A stretch of DNA of 64,000 bases. Source: Aquilaria yunnanensis (lineage: Eukaryota > Streptophyta > Magnoliopsida > Malvales > Thymelaeaceae). The notes under the pieces are model-generated. The model was not told the DNA's origin, did not search any database, and was given only the letters and a program-made list of their open reading frames with translations. The position numbers and the translations under genes are program-made. Position 1 is the stretch's first letter, and each line of letters opens with the position of its first letter. This document shows positions 11,682-24,137 of this stretch, piece after piece. The stretch covers positions 74,897,751-74,961,750 of the forward strand of contig CM077596.1 of NCBI GenBank assembly GCA_039654915.1, read 5' to 3'.

Positions 11682-13140
11682 TTATGATATTTTTATTCAG
11701 AGTCAATGTCATTTAAAAGATAATATTATAGAAGTATAATAATATTTAGAATACCATTTTCTATAATGGAACTAAATTTTATGATTTTTTATTCAACCAA
11801 ATTAAAAGAAAAAAAATTAATAAAATTTAATTATATCATAAAAAATGTTATTCAATGAATTATTATTATATCTATATAGTATTAACTTTCAAAAGATATA
11901 GTTCTAAATAAAAATTCATAAAAATAGAAATAGCTCATTTCAAATTAATCCAATTTAATGCTAAAAAAACTGCACCCGGCTGGACGTGGAGCTCATTAGA
12001 CCCGAAACATGTTTAAATTAATCTGTAATCCAAGTCATTTAAGTTCTTTGTCTCCTGTCTATTTGTAGCTCTACAGGTGGTTTAACAAGCATGTTGAACA
12101 AGACAATGACCCAAATTAAATTAATTAACACATATAGTACAAAATATAATGACTCAAAAATAAATATATTGAATGTCACAGCGTGATAAGTTTTTGTTAT
12201 GATCAATCTTTTGGCGAATAATGCACATATATATTTCACTCCTGAAATCCTTACATTTTAATTTTCACTGGGTTTGAAACGCTTTATATGAGACCGAGAT
12301 ATAAAACCTCAAAAACGTATTAGATTGGAAAAATTATTTATTTTTCAAAATCAAACTTCGTCTCAAACGTCAAAAATATATGTATCAAAACGTCGATAAA
12401 GTTATCCAACTTGTCGTTGAGGCAACCTAACACAACACCGGTATACAATATTCCACCCTTCAATAGATTGCCATTTCTGGACCCTATTCGTCATTGGAAA
12501 TAATGTGGCTATTAAACCGGTAGGCCTGTGTATGTGTGAATCTATGCATATATAAAGCCCAGAGTTTCGGAACAAGATCATATCTGAACTTGCGAATTTG
12601 AATTAGAAGAGAGACTAGGTAAGTAGCCTGATCTAATCGTCGAGCCAGGTAATCCAATCTAGCAAGAGGCTTTTTAATTAATTAACACAACTGTTGCTTT
12701 AATTAGACTTTGTTTGCCACGTGAACATATACAATCCACAATTGCATAAACTAATTTTACTTCCTTGTTTAACTTTAAACATCATTTGTTTCTATTCCAG
12801 CTATATTATTGAGAGCACTACATGTAAAATGTTGAAAGAGGGGACCAGCTCGGACGAGTTTGGGATTGGCCATTTGGCCTTACTTTTGTCTCAGCCAACA
12901 CTAGCATTACTAGCATTTGGCACACATATTTAGTTTACTTTCTTTCATTTCCCTTTTATTTCCCTCCTTCGGGTAGGGATATATAGTAGAGAGACCTATA
13001 GGCACCAGGAGTAGACAAAAAATTACAAGTTGTTTACCATATATGTAGATTTTCAATCATATATATAATATGAATCAATTTTAAATCATGGTAAGCCAAC
13101 GTCAGCTCGAACAACCTTTACCATTCATTCATTATTCGAT
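11682..13140. other. Intergenic and distal promoter region upstream of the NF-YB gene
   Basis: No coding region recognised. A TATA-like TATATAAAG is at 12549-12557, and a G-box core CACGTG is at 12718-12723, about 530 bases before the NF-YB start codon. A consensus-like splice donor 'ag|gtaagt' near 12615 leaves open a distal, spliced 5' leader for NF-YB, which the sequence alone cannot settle. The remainder is AT-rich. Confidence 0.4.
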
Positions 13141-13149
13141 TATATAAAT
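13141..13149 (+). promoter_or_regulatory. Candidate TATA box of the NF-YB gene
   Basis: TATATAAAT lies about 105 bases before the NF-YB start codon. Transcription would start near 13170-13180 and leave a leader of about 75-80 bases. An alternative TATA box exists further upstream at 12549. Confidence 0.5.
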
Positions 13150-13253
13150 AAATTTATGCACATACAGACACACATATAAGATAACATCAGCTATCAGTTG
13201 TGGAACGATGTGCTTGAATTTGAGAGGGTATTAGTATTAATTTGTGTCTAGGG

Positions 13254-13757
13254 ATGTCCGAAAGAATTGGAAATACTAACTTAGAGGGAGGACATCAAAA
13301 CAGCTGTTACAACTTTGGTGCGGCAGCCGGAGGTAGAGGCTCTTCTGGTGAAGATGGCACCATCAAGGAGCAAGATCGGCTACTTCCAATAGCGAACGTG
13401 GGGCGGATCATGAAGCAGATCCTTCCCACCAACGCGAAGATCTCCAAGGAAGCAAAGGAGACGATGCAAGAGTGCGTGTCGGAGTTCATCAGCTTTGTCA
13501 CCGGCGAGGCCTCCGATCGATGCCACAAGGAGAAGCGCAAGACGGTGAACGGCGACGACATTTGCTGGGCCCTGGCAACGCTAGGGTTTGACAATTACGC
13601 TGACCAATTGAAGAGGTACTTGCTCAGGTATAGGGAGCAAGAAGGGGAGAGAGCAAATCAGAACAAAACTTCCAATACGAATTCTAATAATCTCGAGGAA
13701 GAAGAAAAGTTGCAGTTCAGCTATGGGAGCGATGGCTCTTTCGCCAAGCCATTTTGA
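13254..13757 (+). CDS. NF-YB: NF-YB (CBF-A/HAP3) transcription factor subunit, NF-YB5-like
   Basis: A single-exon gene of 167 residues, encoding the B subunit of the CCAAT-binding NF-Y complex. It pairs with NF-YC through its histone fold, and the dimer then recruits NF-YA in the nucleus. Residues 1-38 are a variable, Gly/Ser-rich N terminus. The conserved domain spans about 39-130, starting [16 protein letters not shown], with the helix-2 block [19 protein letters not shown] and the block [14 protein letters not shown]. The tail is Asn- and Glu-rich. The position that is Asp in LEC1-type proteins is Lys here (ISKEAKE), so it is a non-LEC1 type; the [14 protein letters not shown] segment and the lack of introns suit the NF-YB5/NF-YB4 group. 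The start is the ATG at 13254; the in-frame TTG at 13242 is not a plausible plant start. G+C content is clearly higher across the core domain than in the flanks, as expected of a real exon. Confidence 0.95.
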   Translation: MSERIGNTNLEGGHQNSCYNFGAAAGGRGSSGEDGTIKEQDRLLPIANVGRIMKQILPTNAKISKEAKETMQECVSEFISFVTGEASDRCHKEKRKTVNGDDICWALATLGFDNYADQLKRYLLRYREQEGERANQNKTSNTNSNNLEEEEKLQFSYGSDGSFAKPF

Positions 13758-15684
13758 AGGTCTTTTCCACCGATGGTAATTGTGGCTTTTTACTCTTAAT
13801 TTAAACTGAGATATAAATTAATATAATGTATCTTGTGGGTTCTGGGTCAGAAAATAGCTAGATTTGTCATCCCCCCCCCCCCCCCCCCTCCTCTTTTCTT
13901 CTGGAATTTTTGCTGCCTGGCCATTGAGATTGAAATTAATTAAGATTGTCATCTGTGCATTTCCGGAATTTCTGACCATTAATTACCAGCTTGTATCAAG
14001 TAGTAATTACGGAAACAAATATTTAACCAATTTCAAAGGCCAGTTTTGTTCCCATAATTTATTTCTTTGCATATAAACTGCATGTTTATTTTGCAATTTT
14101 TACTCTGTTGTAGTTCTAAAATACTTCGAACCACCTTGTTTTGTAGTATTTCTTGGAAGAGACTACTTTTTTCTGTTTTTTCTTTGGGTTAAAAAGACAT
14201 AATTAATTATAATTTCGAACAAGAAGAAGCTGTAGCAGCGGAAAGAAGAAGAATTTTAGAAATAGCTTGTAGACAGCAAGTTAATTAAGATGATTATAAC
14301 TACATCATTTTTTCCTCTAAGATGATGTTTGTAACTCTTGTCAATTTCCTCTTGTGTTAGTAAAATTTTTTATTGCCAATAAAAAAAAAAGCAACTTGAT
14401 TAAGGATTTCCCCCAACCATTGAGCTTGATGGTCCATGGGAGGGTGGGCTTTAATTAATTAAGATGATTAGGGTTTTTCCTTCTTCCTCCAATTCGATCC
14501 ATATACGCAAAGCAATCTCTATTTTGTATGTACTATAGTAAAACTATGATTCAGAGTCGACATATATATGCATAAAGAAATGTATAACATGTATTAGATT
14601 AATTTCATTTTAAAATCATGAAATCTTAATAACAGAAAATTTTATATTTGTGAAAATGGTAATGAGATATACTGCTTGATATACCCTAATAAATCTGTTT
14701 AACGTACGGCGTAAAACCCTCGTCTAAATCTCACCATTTTAGCCGTCATCGAAAATAATCATGCGGCTCTTCTACTGAGCGTAATATTTAGAAGAAAAGA
14801 TATTTCTTAGTTATGTATTAATTGCCTACCCTTTAGCTCATAGATTTAAAAATATTACAATTTTGCTCCGTTACATCTAGAATTTTTTTGTTTAAAGTAA
14901 TGGATGGTCCAAAAAACATAACTAATTAATTACTCCAACTGCCTCAATATAGATATTGTTTTTAACTTTGCATGGAAATTTAAAAAAATTTTACTTTTAG
15001 TGCTTTGTTAAAATGAGACCGAGAGAGCACAACTGAAAGTCTTAGATTCAGCTTGGATACACTGAAGGGGACTTAAGTCCCCGGATCATACTGGGTTAAG
15101 TCGGGTTGAAGTACGAGTCTAAGAGACCTACCATAATCCAGTTGACATATGGCCCCCAATGTCAACGAAATTACGGATCGCACTTACCTACTTCACCAGA
15201 ACTTTGGTTCCTATCACTCACCTTCCTGGAGGAGGCAACTGAGGCAATCAAGGATTTAAGGTCTTCGCTAGCCTCCACCGAAATCTGACAAGTGAAGGCT
15301 TACCTCTAATCTATTTAGTGTCCACCTAGATCCTGACACCGACATATCAGTAAGAAATTTGAGGAATTGGCATGAAGTGTCGTCGCAAGTAGACTGTCAG
15401 CGCCAATGGTTGTAGTAGCAGAAGCGAATGGATTATATAGACACCCAACAACGAATAGTGTGATGGAAGCGAGCATATTGAGCACAGGGTAAAAACAGTG
15501 GCAATTCGTGTAGTTTTGCTGAATTAGTGGGCAAATTTGTAGTTGAGGTCAGGCGAGCATATTTTAACCGCATGTTAACTCGATAACCCGACAAACTTAA
15601 TTCTCCTAAAGTGAAAACAAATTGGGCCTTAGGATAAATGAAAGAATACGCTATCTTATGTCTTAATAAAAATCTAAAGCCCTT
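13758..15684. other. NF-YB 3' flank and intergenic sequence
   Basis: An 18-base C run lies at 13871-13888 in the probable 3' flank of NF-YB. Candidate polyadenylation-like AATAAA words occur at about 14379. Region 15000-15630 is less AT-rich but shows no recognised gene or terminal repeat. No other features were found. Confidence 0.4.
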
Positions 15685-16425
15685 TTTACCCTTTGCACTT
15701 GGATATTTTGCCTTCTAAACTTTGATTCGTGTTCACTCATCCTTTAAATTTTACAAATTGATACCCTTTACCCTCATCAACCCACTTAAATGGAATAGAA
15801 AAGCTATTTGGGTTATATGAGGACTAAAATGAAGATAAAAGGAAATATAAAGGCTAACTAACCATTTGTTCAATATAAAGCTATAGCTATATCATTTTAA
15901 ATAGAAAATAAAAGGGTTCTCTAGTTTTGAAAAGAGCAGTCATGATCTTTTGAATCTTAGCCATCATCCTGGAAAGATCCTTCACTATCAGCACCAATTA
16001 AATAAGTTCTTCAAGGTCTAATTGAACTCAAAGTAGTCTGTGAAACCAAAAAAAAGAAAGGATAACATTATAAGTTAAATTGCTATTTTCTTTAGGGGGC
16101 AAAATAACCTAAGTTAATTTTTTTTAGACCGTAGACCTAGGGTTAACAAAATTTCTATAATTGTGAGATGACCTTTTATTTCCACTTAAAATAGCAAAAG
16201 TTCTTATGTTGGATAAATGGTTAGTTAGTTATTTATCTTTCCTTTTATCTTTGTTTTGGTTCTCATATAACATAAAAGAGCTGTTTCTATTTCATTTAAG
16301 TAAGTCAAAGTAACAAAAGATACCAATTTATAAAATTTGAGAACCAAGTGAACACGAGTGAAATTTGAAAGTAAAAAGTCTAGATTGACAAAGTTTAGAG
16401 GGCAAAACCGCAAAAGTGTGTTAGG
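15685..16425. mobile_element. Short TIR element (family also near 18.8-19.2 kb)
   Basis: The left part (from 'tttgccttctaaactttg') and the reverse complement of the right part ('tttgccctctaaactttg') stay similar for about 200 bp, including 'atatgag.accaaaa..aagataaaagga' and 'aactaaccattt'. The outer limits are approximate and no clean target duplication was read. No protein is encoded, so this is a MITE-like, non-autonomous element of undetermined superfamily. Confidence 0.65.
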
Positions 16426-16598
16426 CCAAAAGTAAATGCACAATCGTTTACTACCTATTTATCTTTGGATCCTAATAGAGGTTACCAAGTTCGTTATTGA
16501 CACCTTGTACGGGGTACAAGTAAAGCATTTAAATCCGATCAATTGTAATTACTTCATTTTAGAATTTTATTTATTTGACTTAAATTTTTATTTTAATA

Positions 16599-17394
16599 TT
16601 CTCTCTGTCCCGTTTTACATGAAACATTTCCTAACGCATGCCTTTTAAGGTGTCAAACTTTTTTTCCCTTTTCTTCCAATTTTGCCATTCTGTTCCTCAT
16701 TGTCCCCTCTGTTCCTCCTGTCTGCCGTCGCCAAAAGCTCCGTTCTCTTTCACACCCGCTGAGATGCCACCATTCCCTTCCATCCAGCCTCTCTCGGACA
16801 TATTTTCCTTTTCATCTCCTTCAATCTCGAAACCATCTATAAGTTGTCAGAGGTAGTGATTCGCTGATTGTCTTCCATCTCCGGCGCCGTCGATTTGCTG
16901 ATCATCTTTGATTGTTGATGATTCCAACAACACCATCGATTTGTGTTGATTTGCCAATTATCTTCAACCACTGAATCACCACCAAATTGTCTTCGACTAC
17001 CCAATCGGTCTTGACCACCAAATCGATTGATCCTCGTTGCCGAATCTCTGAATCGTCAATTTCACATGTAGGTGATGTTCTCCGAACCATTAATTGTCTC
17101 ATCAACGTGTTCTCCGACTTGTTATATCTACTACTCCTCTCCCCCTCCACAAGCGGCGGAGGCAAATGGAGGAGAAGAAGATGATGAGGCTTGAACTGTG
17201 TCACGAATTTTAGAAGGGTGTCAAATCTGTGAAAAAACATGAAGTTAATGGGTTATTGTGTATAAGTTAATTTTAGGGAAAAAGTTTAAATGAAGGCAAA
17301 AAGGTATCTAAATTTTTCTAAAAAGGAAAACATTTCAAATTTTTTGGGACAAACAAAAAAGGAAAACGTTCTATCTTTTTTTAGACGGATGGAG
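16599..17394. mobile_element. Tc1/mariner-like (Stowaway-type ends) element with non-transposase interior
   Basis: The left end 'TA-TTCTCTCTGTCCC' and the reversed right end 'TA-CTCCATCCGTCTA' resemble the CTCCCTCCGTCC ends of Stowaway-like elements, with TA at both borders (16597-16598 and 17395-17396). The interior is richer in G and C (16680-17200) with short frames such as 16987-17184, but no domain was recognised. At almost 800 bp it is long for a Stowaway MITE and may carry captured sequence. Confidence 0.6.
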
Positions 17395-17396
17395 TA

Positions 17397-18759
17397 TCTA
17401 TTATTTTTTTAAAATATTTTTAGTTAATAATAATATAAATAAAATGAAATCAGCCTTAAATAAAAAAATAGAAATGGAAGAGAGAATTTTGGAGGGATGT
17501 GTATCATAGTAATTGTTATCATGTTGGTGAAATAAGTACCGGATGGGTGGTAGGTCATGAGTTCTCCAAGTGACATCTAGCATCTGGGCTCATAGGGCAT
17601 CGTGTACCAATCAAGTGAAGGACACGTGCCGAGTTGGTGGAACACCCGTTTTAGAAAAGTGAGCAGCGTATTTTGCCGGCCACCTTGTAATATTTTTTAT
17701 CAATCAACTATGGTTATCTCATCTTCATAACTAACCTTTGAATCGACCAACACTAACCGGTGTTTTGGTACCTTCTTTTGTCTTTGATGCTTTCTAACTC
17801 CTAACTCAGAATATATATTAGCGCATTTGTCCTAAAGAAGAACAATTTTTTTTTTAATTTCGAACCGTATAGTATGTTAAAAATATAAAAGAGAACAAAT
17901 ATCTTCCCTCATTTAGAGCAAGATATCGGAATACTGATCTCACAGCTTCGTTACTGCTATCCATTGTTTACGTACCCACTCAAATTAATTATCACTTTTG
18001 CCATTTCGAGAAAAGGAGTAGTCTTTGTCGGAGAATATTATTTTAATAGAAAAATTGGTTTCTAGCCGTTAATGCCTTTTTTTGTTTTTGTTTTTTTTTT
18101 TAAAAAAAAACGTTTTCACATTTATTTCTTCAAACGCTCTGCACTTAGTTCAAACTGTCAATGTGTCGGTTTATGAGCAAAAAAATACGCACTACATTTC
18201 TCTTCTTTGTGAATATATTAGTCTTTCTCTTTTTATATATTACTATCTAAAATATTGGGTTAAGTGAAGAAATATGTTAGTGCAGAATGGTTTATGTGTA
18301 TGGAGGTACAATAAGATTGTTAAGCATTTTATTTTGAGGGCAATATGATCAAATTTGTAATATTAATATGACACAAAATGCCTAAAAATTATTGTTTCTG
18401 CATTGTATAATATTAGAAACTTTATGAATATCAAAATATAAAATCTAGAACAAATTTAGAGTCTCAATGGTAACAAAACAATTAATTATTTTACAAAAAA
18501 AAAGTAAATATTATAGCATAAAATAAGTTAAAAATATGAAAAATATCATTTATATATTACTGTCCCTCGCTCAAAAGAAAAATCCATGCTTAATCCGTAA
18601 TTACTAAAATTTTGTTGCCAAGTGCTTTTATGGTTTACCATCAACCTTTTTAATAGCTCTTGGCTGGTGGATAAGAGTTTTCAATTTTATTGTACCGCTT
18701 TTTATGAGAAAAAATATATAATTTCATTTTTAGCGAGTGAAAAGGTTGAGGTCTAAAAC
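17397..18759. other. AT-rich intergenic sequence, nothing recognised
   Basis: No gene, terminal repeat or RNA signature was found. Homopolymer T and A runs (about 18083-18112) are the only notable feature. Confidence 0.4.
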
Positions 18760-19168
18760 TCATTTTCCTCCATAACTTTGACTCGGGTTTATTCATTTCT
18801 CAAACTTTAAATATTAGTATCTTTTATTTTCTCAAGCAACTTAAATGATTGTTTAGATTATATGAAGAAGAAAAAAAGAAGATAAAATAAAAGATAAAGA
18901 ACTAACTGCCCATTTTTCTCATATAAACCTTTAGTTTTGTAAATGAGTTGGGTATTAGAATTGAATAAATCATATTTTAGAATAGAATATAGGTTGGATT
19001 ATGTAGATTATACAGTGTTGATAATTCATTGAATTGCACGAATCAAGAAAATTAAAATAAATTAAAAATTCAAGTCAAATGGTTAGTTACCCCTTCATCT
19101 TTTGCTTTATCTTTATTTCGATCCTTATATAAATTATACAATCACTAAAGTGGCCAAGGAGGTAAAGA
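18760..19168. mobile_element. Truncated copy of the 15.7-16.4 kb TIR element family
   Basis: The block 'caacttaaatgattgtttaga' (about 18837) and, reversed, 'cactttagtgattgtataat' (about 19155) begin arms that run towards 'aactaactgcccattt' and 'aactaaccattt'. The same arms occur in the element at 15685-16425. The extra left sequence has no right-hand partner, so the copy seems truncated. No coding sequence is present. Confidence 0.5.
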
Positions 19169-19229
19169 GCGTTTGGTCGAAATACTGTGTGCCACGGCAC
19201 AATGGCTAAAAAAGAACTATTATCCAAAA

Positions 19230-19740
19230 CTTTTAGCTGTTATTGTAACATGGTCCTCTATTTATTTTATTATAAATTGGTCTCAAATCTTTATTATTTG
19301 TTGCATATTGGTTTCCCAGATTATGTGAGATTGAGTTGGCACAAAAATTTGCTTTCTTGGTAGGAAAAATTAATAGTTTTGACAGTCTATTAAATGTAAA
19401 AAAAAAATATGACAAAATTTGTTGGAAGCCAGGTATCAAGTAATTTAAATCTATTGACTCTCTAGTAACTATTTGATATCAACATTTTAAATTTTTATTT
19501 AAATTATTTGATAACTTTCTTCACATAAATTCAAGTTGTACCATATTTTAAGGTGGCTAATGAATCATTTAAATCATCAATTTTTTATATTTATAAACGG
19601 GCTTATGCGCCAATTTTACCTAGGGTTTAGAACTAACATGCAATAAATTATTTTTGGGATCAATGTGTGATGGAATTGAGGTTGATGACTAATTTACAAT
19701 CTTAATTAAAGATTTGGGACCAATGGTGTATTTACTCCAG
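19230..19740. mobile_element. Possible decayed inverted-repeat element
   Basis: The left segment 'aaattggtctcaaatcttta..ttgttgcatattggt' and the reversed right segment 'cattggtcccaaatcttta..ttattgcatgttagt' resemble one another. The borders are not sharp, no target duplication was read, and no protein is encoded. Treat this as a tentative repeat. Confidence 0.4.
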
Positions 19741-21730
19741 TAACAAACATTGAAGAAAACAATTGTACCGTCTGTCCTTAAGGCTTAAACTATACTCTAA
19801 ATTGTAAAGTTGCCGTTAAGTAATCAACATTGCAAATTTGTTCTTGAAGTAATTGCCTATTGCATAAGTGACTTGTCTGTCTGTAAACCTCGGCTAGTCC
19901 TTCAAATGAGAAACCTAAAATTTTATATTTGAAATTTACTACATATTCTTTTAAAAAATATTAAATGGAAATAATTTTTAAGACTTTGCTATCACTTATA
20001 ATTTAATAAGTTCTATTTTAACATAAATTTATTTACTTTTTTCCCTTACACAATCATATTCTATTTTAACTATATGCATGTACTAGTGAGATGCCTAATG
20101 ATTTGCATATGAAAGGACAATTGTGCAGTATATGATTACTTCTTTTTTAACTTCAGAGACAATTTAACAACATATAGTATAATTATTTATCGACAAAATG
20201 GGACAATTTCGCTAAAATAAAACAATGAAAGAAACCTGGACAATCTAGCACTCGCCAGACAAGAAGCAAACTGGGTAAATCAATATCTTCCATGTAAGCC
20301 AAATAAGATTAACTTATACAACAGGACAAAAGCGGACATATTGCTAAAGATAATCAAGGGATGGAACAGACTATCCACAAACGAATATATATTACTGTAT
20401 ACAAAAACCCACAACAACGATCTGTAGTTGATCCACAATAAGAAAGTGGGTCAAGTTAACCAGGTTCTTTTCAAAACAATAGGGGACAATATGGAATGAG
20501 TTATAAACTTAGTGATCTACTCATGCATTTTTCCTTTTTCCTGTTTTTGAACAGAAGTGAGGACGTTTAATTAGGCTATTAAGTATTGCTTTACCGTAAG
20601 AGAAGCGGAAGACCGGAAGAGCACTGTTCAGTTTGTTTTGGGGCCAAAACCGCTTCTTCACCGATGACACTAACGTTGTTCGGCGCAAAATTTAAAGATC
20701 TAGTGGAAGGCATCTTTGTTTGTGTGAAGAATTATCGATGAACTGGAGCCCATATATTCCAGAAACTCGGTCAGGCCCAACTAATTGAGCTTCCATTTAA
20801 ACCCACATTAGCATGATCGTTTGTCATCAAACCTCACCGTCATCGTCAACGTCCGATATAACTTGCACTGCGTTTACGTTTTCTCCAATCAAATAATCTT
20901 CCTCCAAATCCGAACCGTTCCTTCATTGTTAATCACACATGTAGACACTAATCTTTTAATATGCTCTTGTTCTAACTCCAACCTTCATTATGGTCAGTAG
21001 TTTGTCCCTAATGTGTAGAGGTAAAAGTAATTGACCTTTACCCAAAATCTAACCCTATGTTTGGGGTTAAGGCCAGGTCAATATAGGAAATAAGTGTGTT
21101 TCGAGTCAACTTGAAATTGACCCAATTTAGAGAAATCAAAATCAAGTTAATTCGAGTCAAACCCGAATTAACCAAAATAACCCGATTCTCAATCTCATCC
21201 TAGGCCAACCCACCAACACACCTATAAATCCCTAACCTAACCTCCCTAACCCTAATCCACTTACAGCTAGCAACTGCTACTCACTCTCACCTCACTGTCG
21301 TTCTTTGTTCATCGTTGTCGTTTGGCCTGGGCCTCCCTTGTTGCCATTCGTCCATCTATTTGTCCCTCATCACCATTAATTTGTCTGTCATTTGTTAGGG
21401 TTAGATTTCCTGTTCATAAGGGTTAGATCTTCATCATTCGATCATTCATAAGGGGTAGATTGTCATCATTTGTCTGTTCGTAAGGGGTGTCATCATTGTT
21501 TGTCCGTTCCTAAGAGAGATCGTTAGCAACTAGTGGCAATGGTGGTGGGGTGTCGAATAAACCCGATGATAACCCTATGTTTTCGGGTTACGTTTGATTC
21601 AAGTTGGGAGCTTGAATATATTCAATTCGGGTTAGGAAATAATGGCTGCTTATGGCTTAAAAAAAATTAGGTTTAGGCTCGAACTTGACCCAAAACATAA
21701 TTTTTACAATATTACTAATGTGGTTAAAAT
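19741..21730. other. Intergenic sequence, no gene recognised
   Basis: About 20560-20950 and 21240-21560 are less AT-rich. The latter has repeated 'ttcataaggg(g/t)tagat' and 'catcatt(c/t)g' words, a small degenerate repeat near 21390-21510. No protein family or terminal repeat was recognised. Confidence 0.35.
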
Positions 21731-23870
21731 GTTTTGTTTTGCCCTTTTTTTACTAAAGTCATTATCTTGGACAAAAAATACCATGTCAACATACAATTTT
21801 AGGAGAAACCGCTAGTTTTGATTCCCTGAAAACTTTCCCTTTATTGAATAAACTTTAACACTCTTAAATCTAATGATCTCACTACCCATTTCACCTCCTT
21901 AACGTTCACCTCCTTCATCAAAATTGGCTGGCTAGTTTCTGGGTTGGGCGTGGGGCACCGTCGATTGGATAAGTTTCTTGGGGGCAAGGCTGCCATGCTA
22001 GAAAAAAAATTTCAAGAATTTTTTTCTTGGTGGTGGTGGTGTTGTGTAGTGAAATTTTAAACCCATTATTCCGCAAGTGCACAGTAGATGTGTAGATGGG
22101 TGAGTGGGTATCGTTCCCACGAAGATTGATTAAATTGAATGCCAAGTACCACTACTCAAGTTAAACTTTAGCTAAACAATCAAAGTTAGATGACAATGTA
22201 GGCAACTTAAACAAGTGACTAACTTTAGCTAAATGGAATACTATTAACCTAGAATGCAAGTATGCAATGTAAAATTTGTAATTTTTTATCAAATCATGAA
22301 AGAACACTTCCTATGGGTTTACTACTTGTCTTGATTTGTTGGTGAACTTAGGTGAGTGGGTTAATTTCCAATGTATGTTGATAAAGTTATTAAACTAAAT
22401 TCTTACTTTTCCAAGTGAAAGAATTAATCTCTCTAATCTAAACTTAATAAGGATTTCCACCCAATTACAAGTTTAGAAAGAGGCATTAAAGCTCAATTTA
22501 CCTTTACCTAATGACTTAGACTAATTTTCCAACAAGTCCATAGCCATTAAATTCTTCTCCTAGGTCCAATAGCTTCTAATCTTTTCCAAGAGTTTAGATG
22601 CAATTTATAGTGCAACTAATTATGGCCATCAACTAGCTAACACAACATTAAGCTCAAGAGAAGAATAAACATACATTTAGTAGAAAATCAACATCACATA
22701 ACCATAAATTCATCCAACATAATCAATCCAAGTAGCTACATCCATAGAAAGTGCCAAGGAAACTACTCCATAACTAAATAAAAAATAATCATGAAAGTAA
22801 ACATAATAACATCCATGAAGAACTACAAGGAAGATGAAAGAGTAAACCCAAGATGGCTAGAAGCTATTGAATCCAAAGTCTCCAAGCTAGTCTCCTTGGG
22901 CACTCCAAGCTAGTCTCCTTGGGCACTCCAAGCAATCTCCAAACTAGCTCCAATGGTCACCAAGAAAAAACTAAGAAAAGCTAAAAATCTAACTATGGTG
23001 GAAAAACCCAAAAACTAGTTCTAAGAAAAACAAGATGAGGATGAAGAATATGAAGAAGATCCCCTTCTTCTTGTTTAGTTCCAGATTCTTCTACTCTTGG
23101 GGATGTCCTTTTCACTCACCAAACCCATTGGATAGAAGTCATTGGCCAATAGCAAGCTTGTGTTCAAATTTGAGGTAGGGGACCACTTTCCCGGGTGACT
23201 GGCGCCTAGGCGCCAGGATGAGGTGTCTGGGCGCCTAGGCGCCAGAGATCGAGGGTGCCTGGCGCCTAGGCTCCAGAAGGGCATGTCTGGGCGCCTAGGC
23301 TCCAAAGTGCCTTTTTCTTGGCAGAGGGCTTTGTACTGTGGCGCCTAGGCCTCGCTCCTGTTATAATTCTCGTTGACTTTTGCCTTTCCCTTTTTTTGTT
23401 CCGCTCATCCCGGTGCCATTCCAATGCTATGGTCCACTTCTCAAACCTACAAAATGAAGGATCAAAGCAAGAATCGGAAAAAAATATTGAGTGGTAAGGT
23501 AGAAAATTGTGGTCAAAGTTGACAAAAAGTCAACATGTTTGACCACAAAATTAACATTTATCATGTTGCAGCCAAAAAACTTTTTAACGCTTTGGCACCA
23601 CCACACCTAACCCAGAAACCAGCCAGTCAATTTTAGTTAAATTGGTGTAAGGAGTTGGAAGAGTGAAGGAAGGAGTAATGAGTGACGTGAACGCTATGGA
23701 GACAAACTGTAGTAGTCAGATCATTAGATATTAATATTAGTAAGATTTCTTTTGCAAAAAGAAAGTTTTAGGCGGCTAAAACTAGCTTTCCCCCAACATT
23801 CTATACTAACATGACATTTTTTATTCAAGATAACGATTTCCATAAAAAAAAATGGAATAATTTAATGAGT
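21731..23870. mobile_element. Long-TIR DNA element (arms of about 250 bp)
   Basis: The left arm (about 21731-21995) and the reverse complement of the right arm (about 23570-23870) share a series of blocks: 'attatcttg.a.aaaaaat..catgt', 'gctagtttt', 'atctaatgatct.actac', and 'aaaattg.ctggct.gtttctgggtt'. The length of the arms suggests a MULE-like element, but the outer borders and target duplication are not clear. The interior holds another repeat (about 22050-23570) and no transposase. Confidence 0.7.
22050..23570. repeat. Non-coding dispersed repeat A with GGCGCCTAGGC words
   Basis: It opens near 'ccgcaagtgcacag' and 'gggtatcgttcccacgaag' and closes near 'cctacaaaatgaagg..agtggtaagg'. The same order of landmarks occurs at about 41470-42960. 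Between 23199 and 23350 the word GGCGCCTAGGC occurs five times, mostly 29-31 bases apart. A 24-base direct duplication 'tccaagctagtctccttggg' lies at about 22882-22935. No protein or terminal repeat of its own was identified; it lies within the long-TIR element. Confidence 0.6.
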
Positions 23871-24137
23871 TTAAGGACATGCTGCCAATAAATTGAAAGT
23901 TGGGGTTAGAACAGGAACAAAAATTAAAGATTAGGGCTCACGTTTGCAATTAACCCATTTTCTTTATTGCCTCATTAAAGGGCCAAAACCGTAATTTAGT
24001 TCCAATGACCATCTTCTTCTTCCTTCTCTAGCTCGATCTGTGTTTGCCCGATCCCCCCTCCAAAACCACTTTCGTTAGTAGTGACCCTGTCTTCTAAGAA
24101 TTCCTAATCCTTTTTTAGATTCCTCCACCAAATCCCC
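23871..24137. promoter_or_regulatory. Upstream region of the ATG18a gene
   Basis: The short gap between the long-TIR element and the ATG18a start codon. It becomes C/T-rich towards the gene ('cttcttcttccttctctagctc'), typical of a plant core promoter and 5' leader. No clear TATA box was found. Confidence 0.4.

Noticed and set aside
13242..13253. Upstream TTG as the NF-YB start
   Set aside because: Plant translation normally starts at ATG; the first in-frame ATG at 13254 gives a typical NF-YB N terminus.
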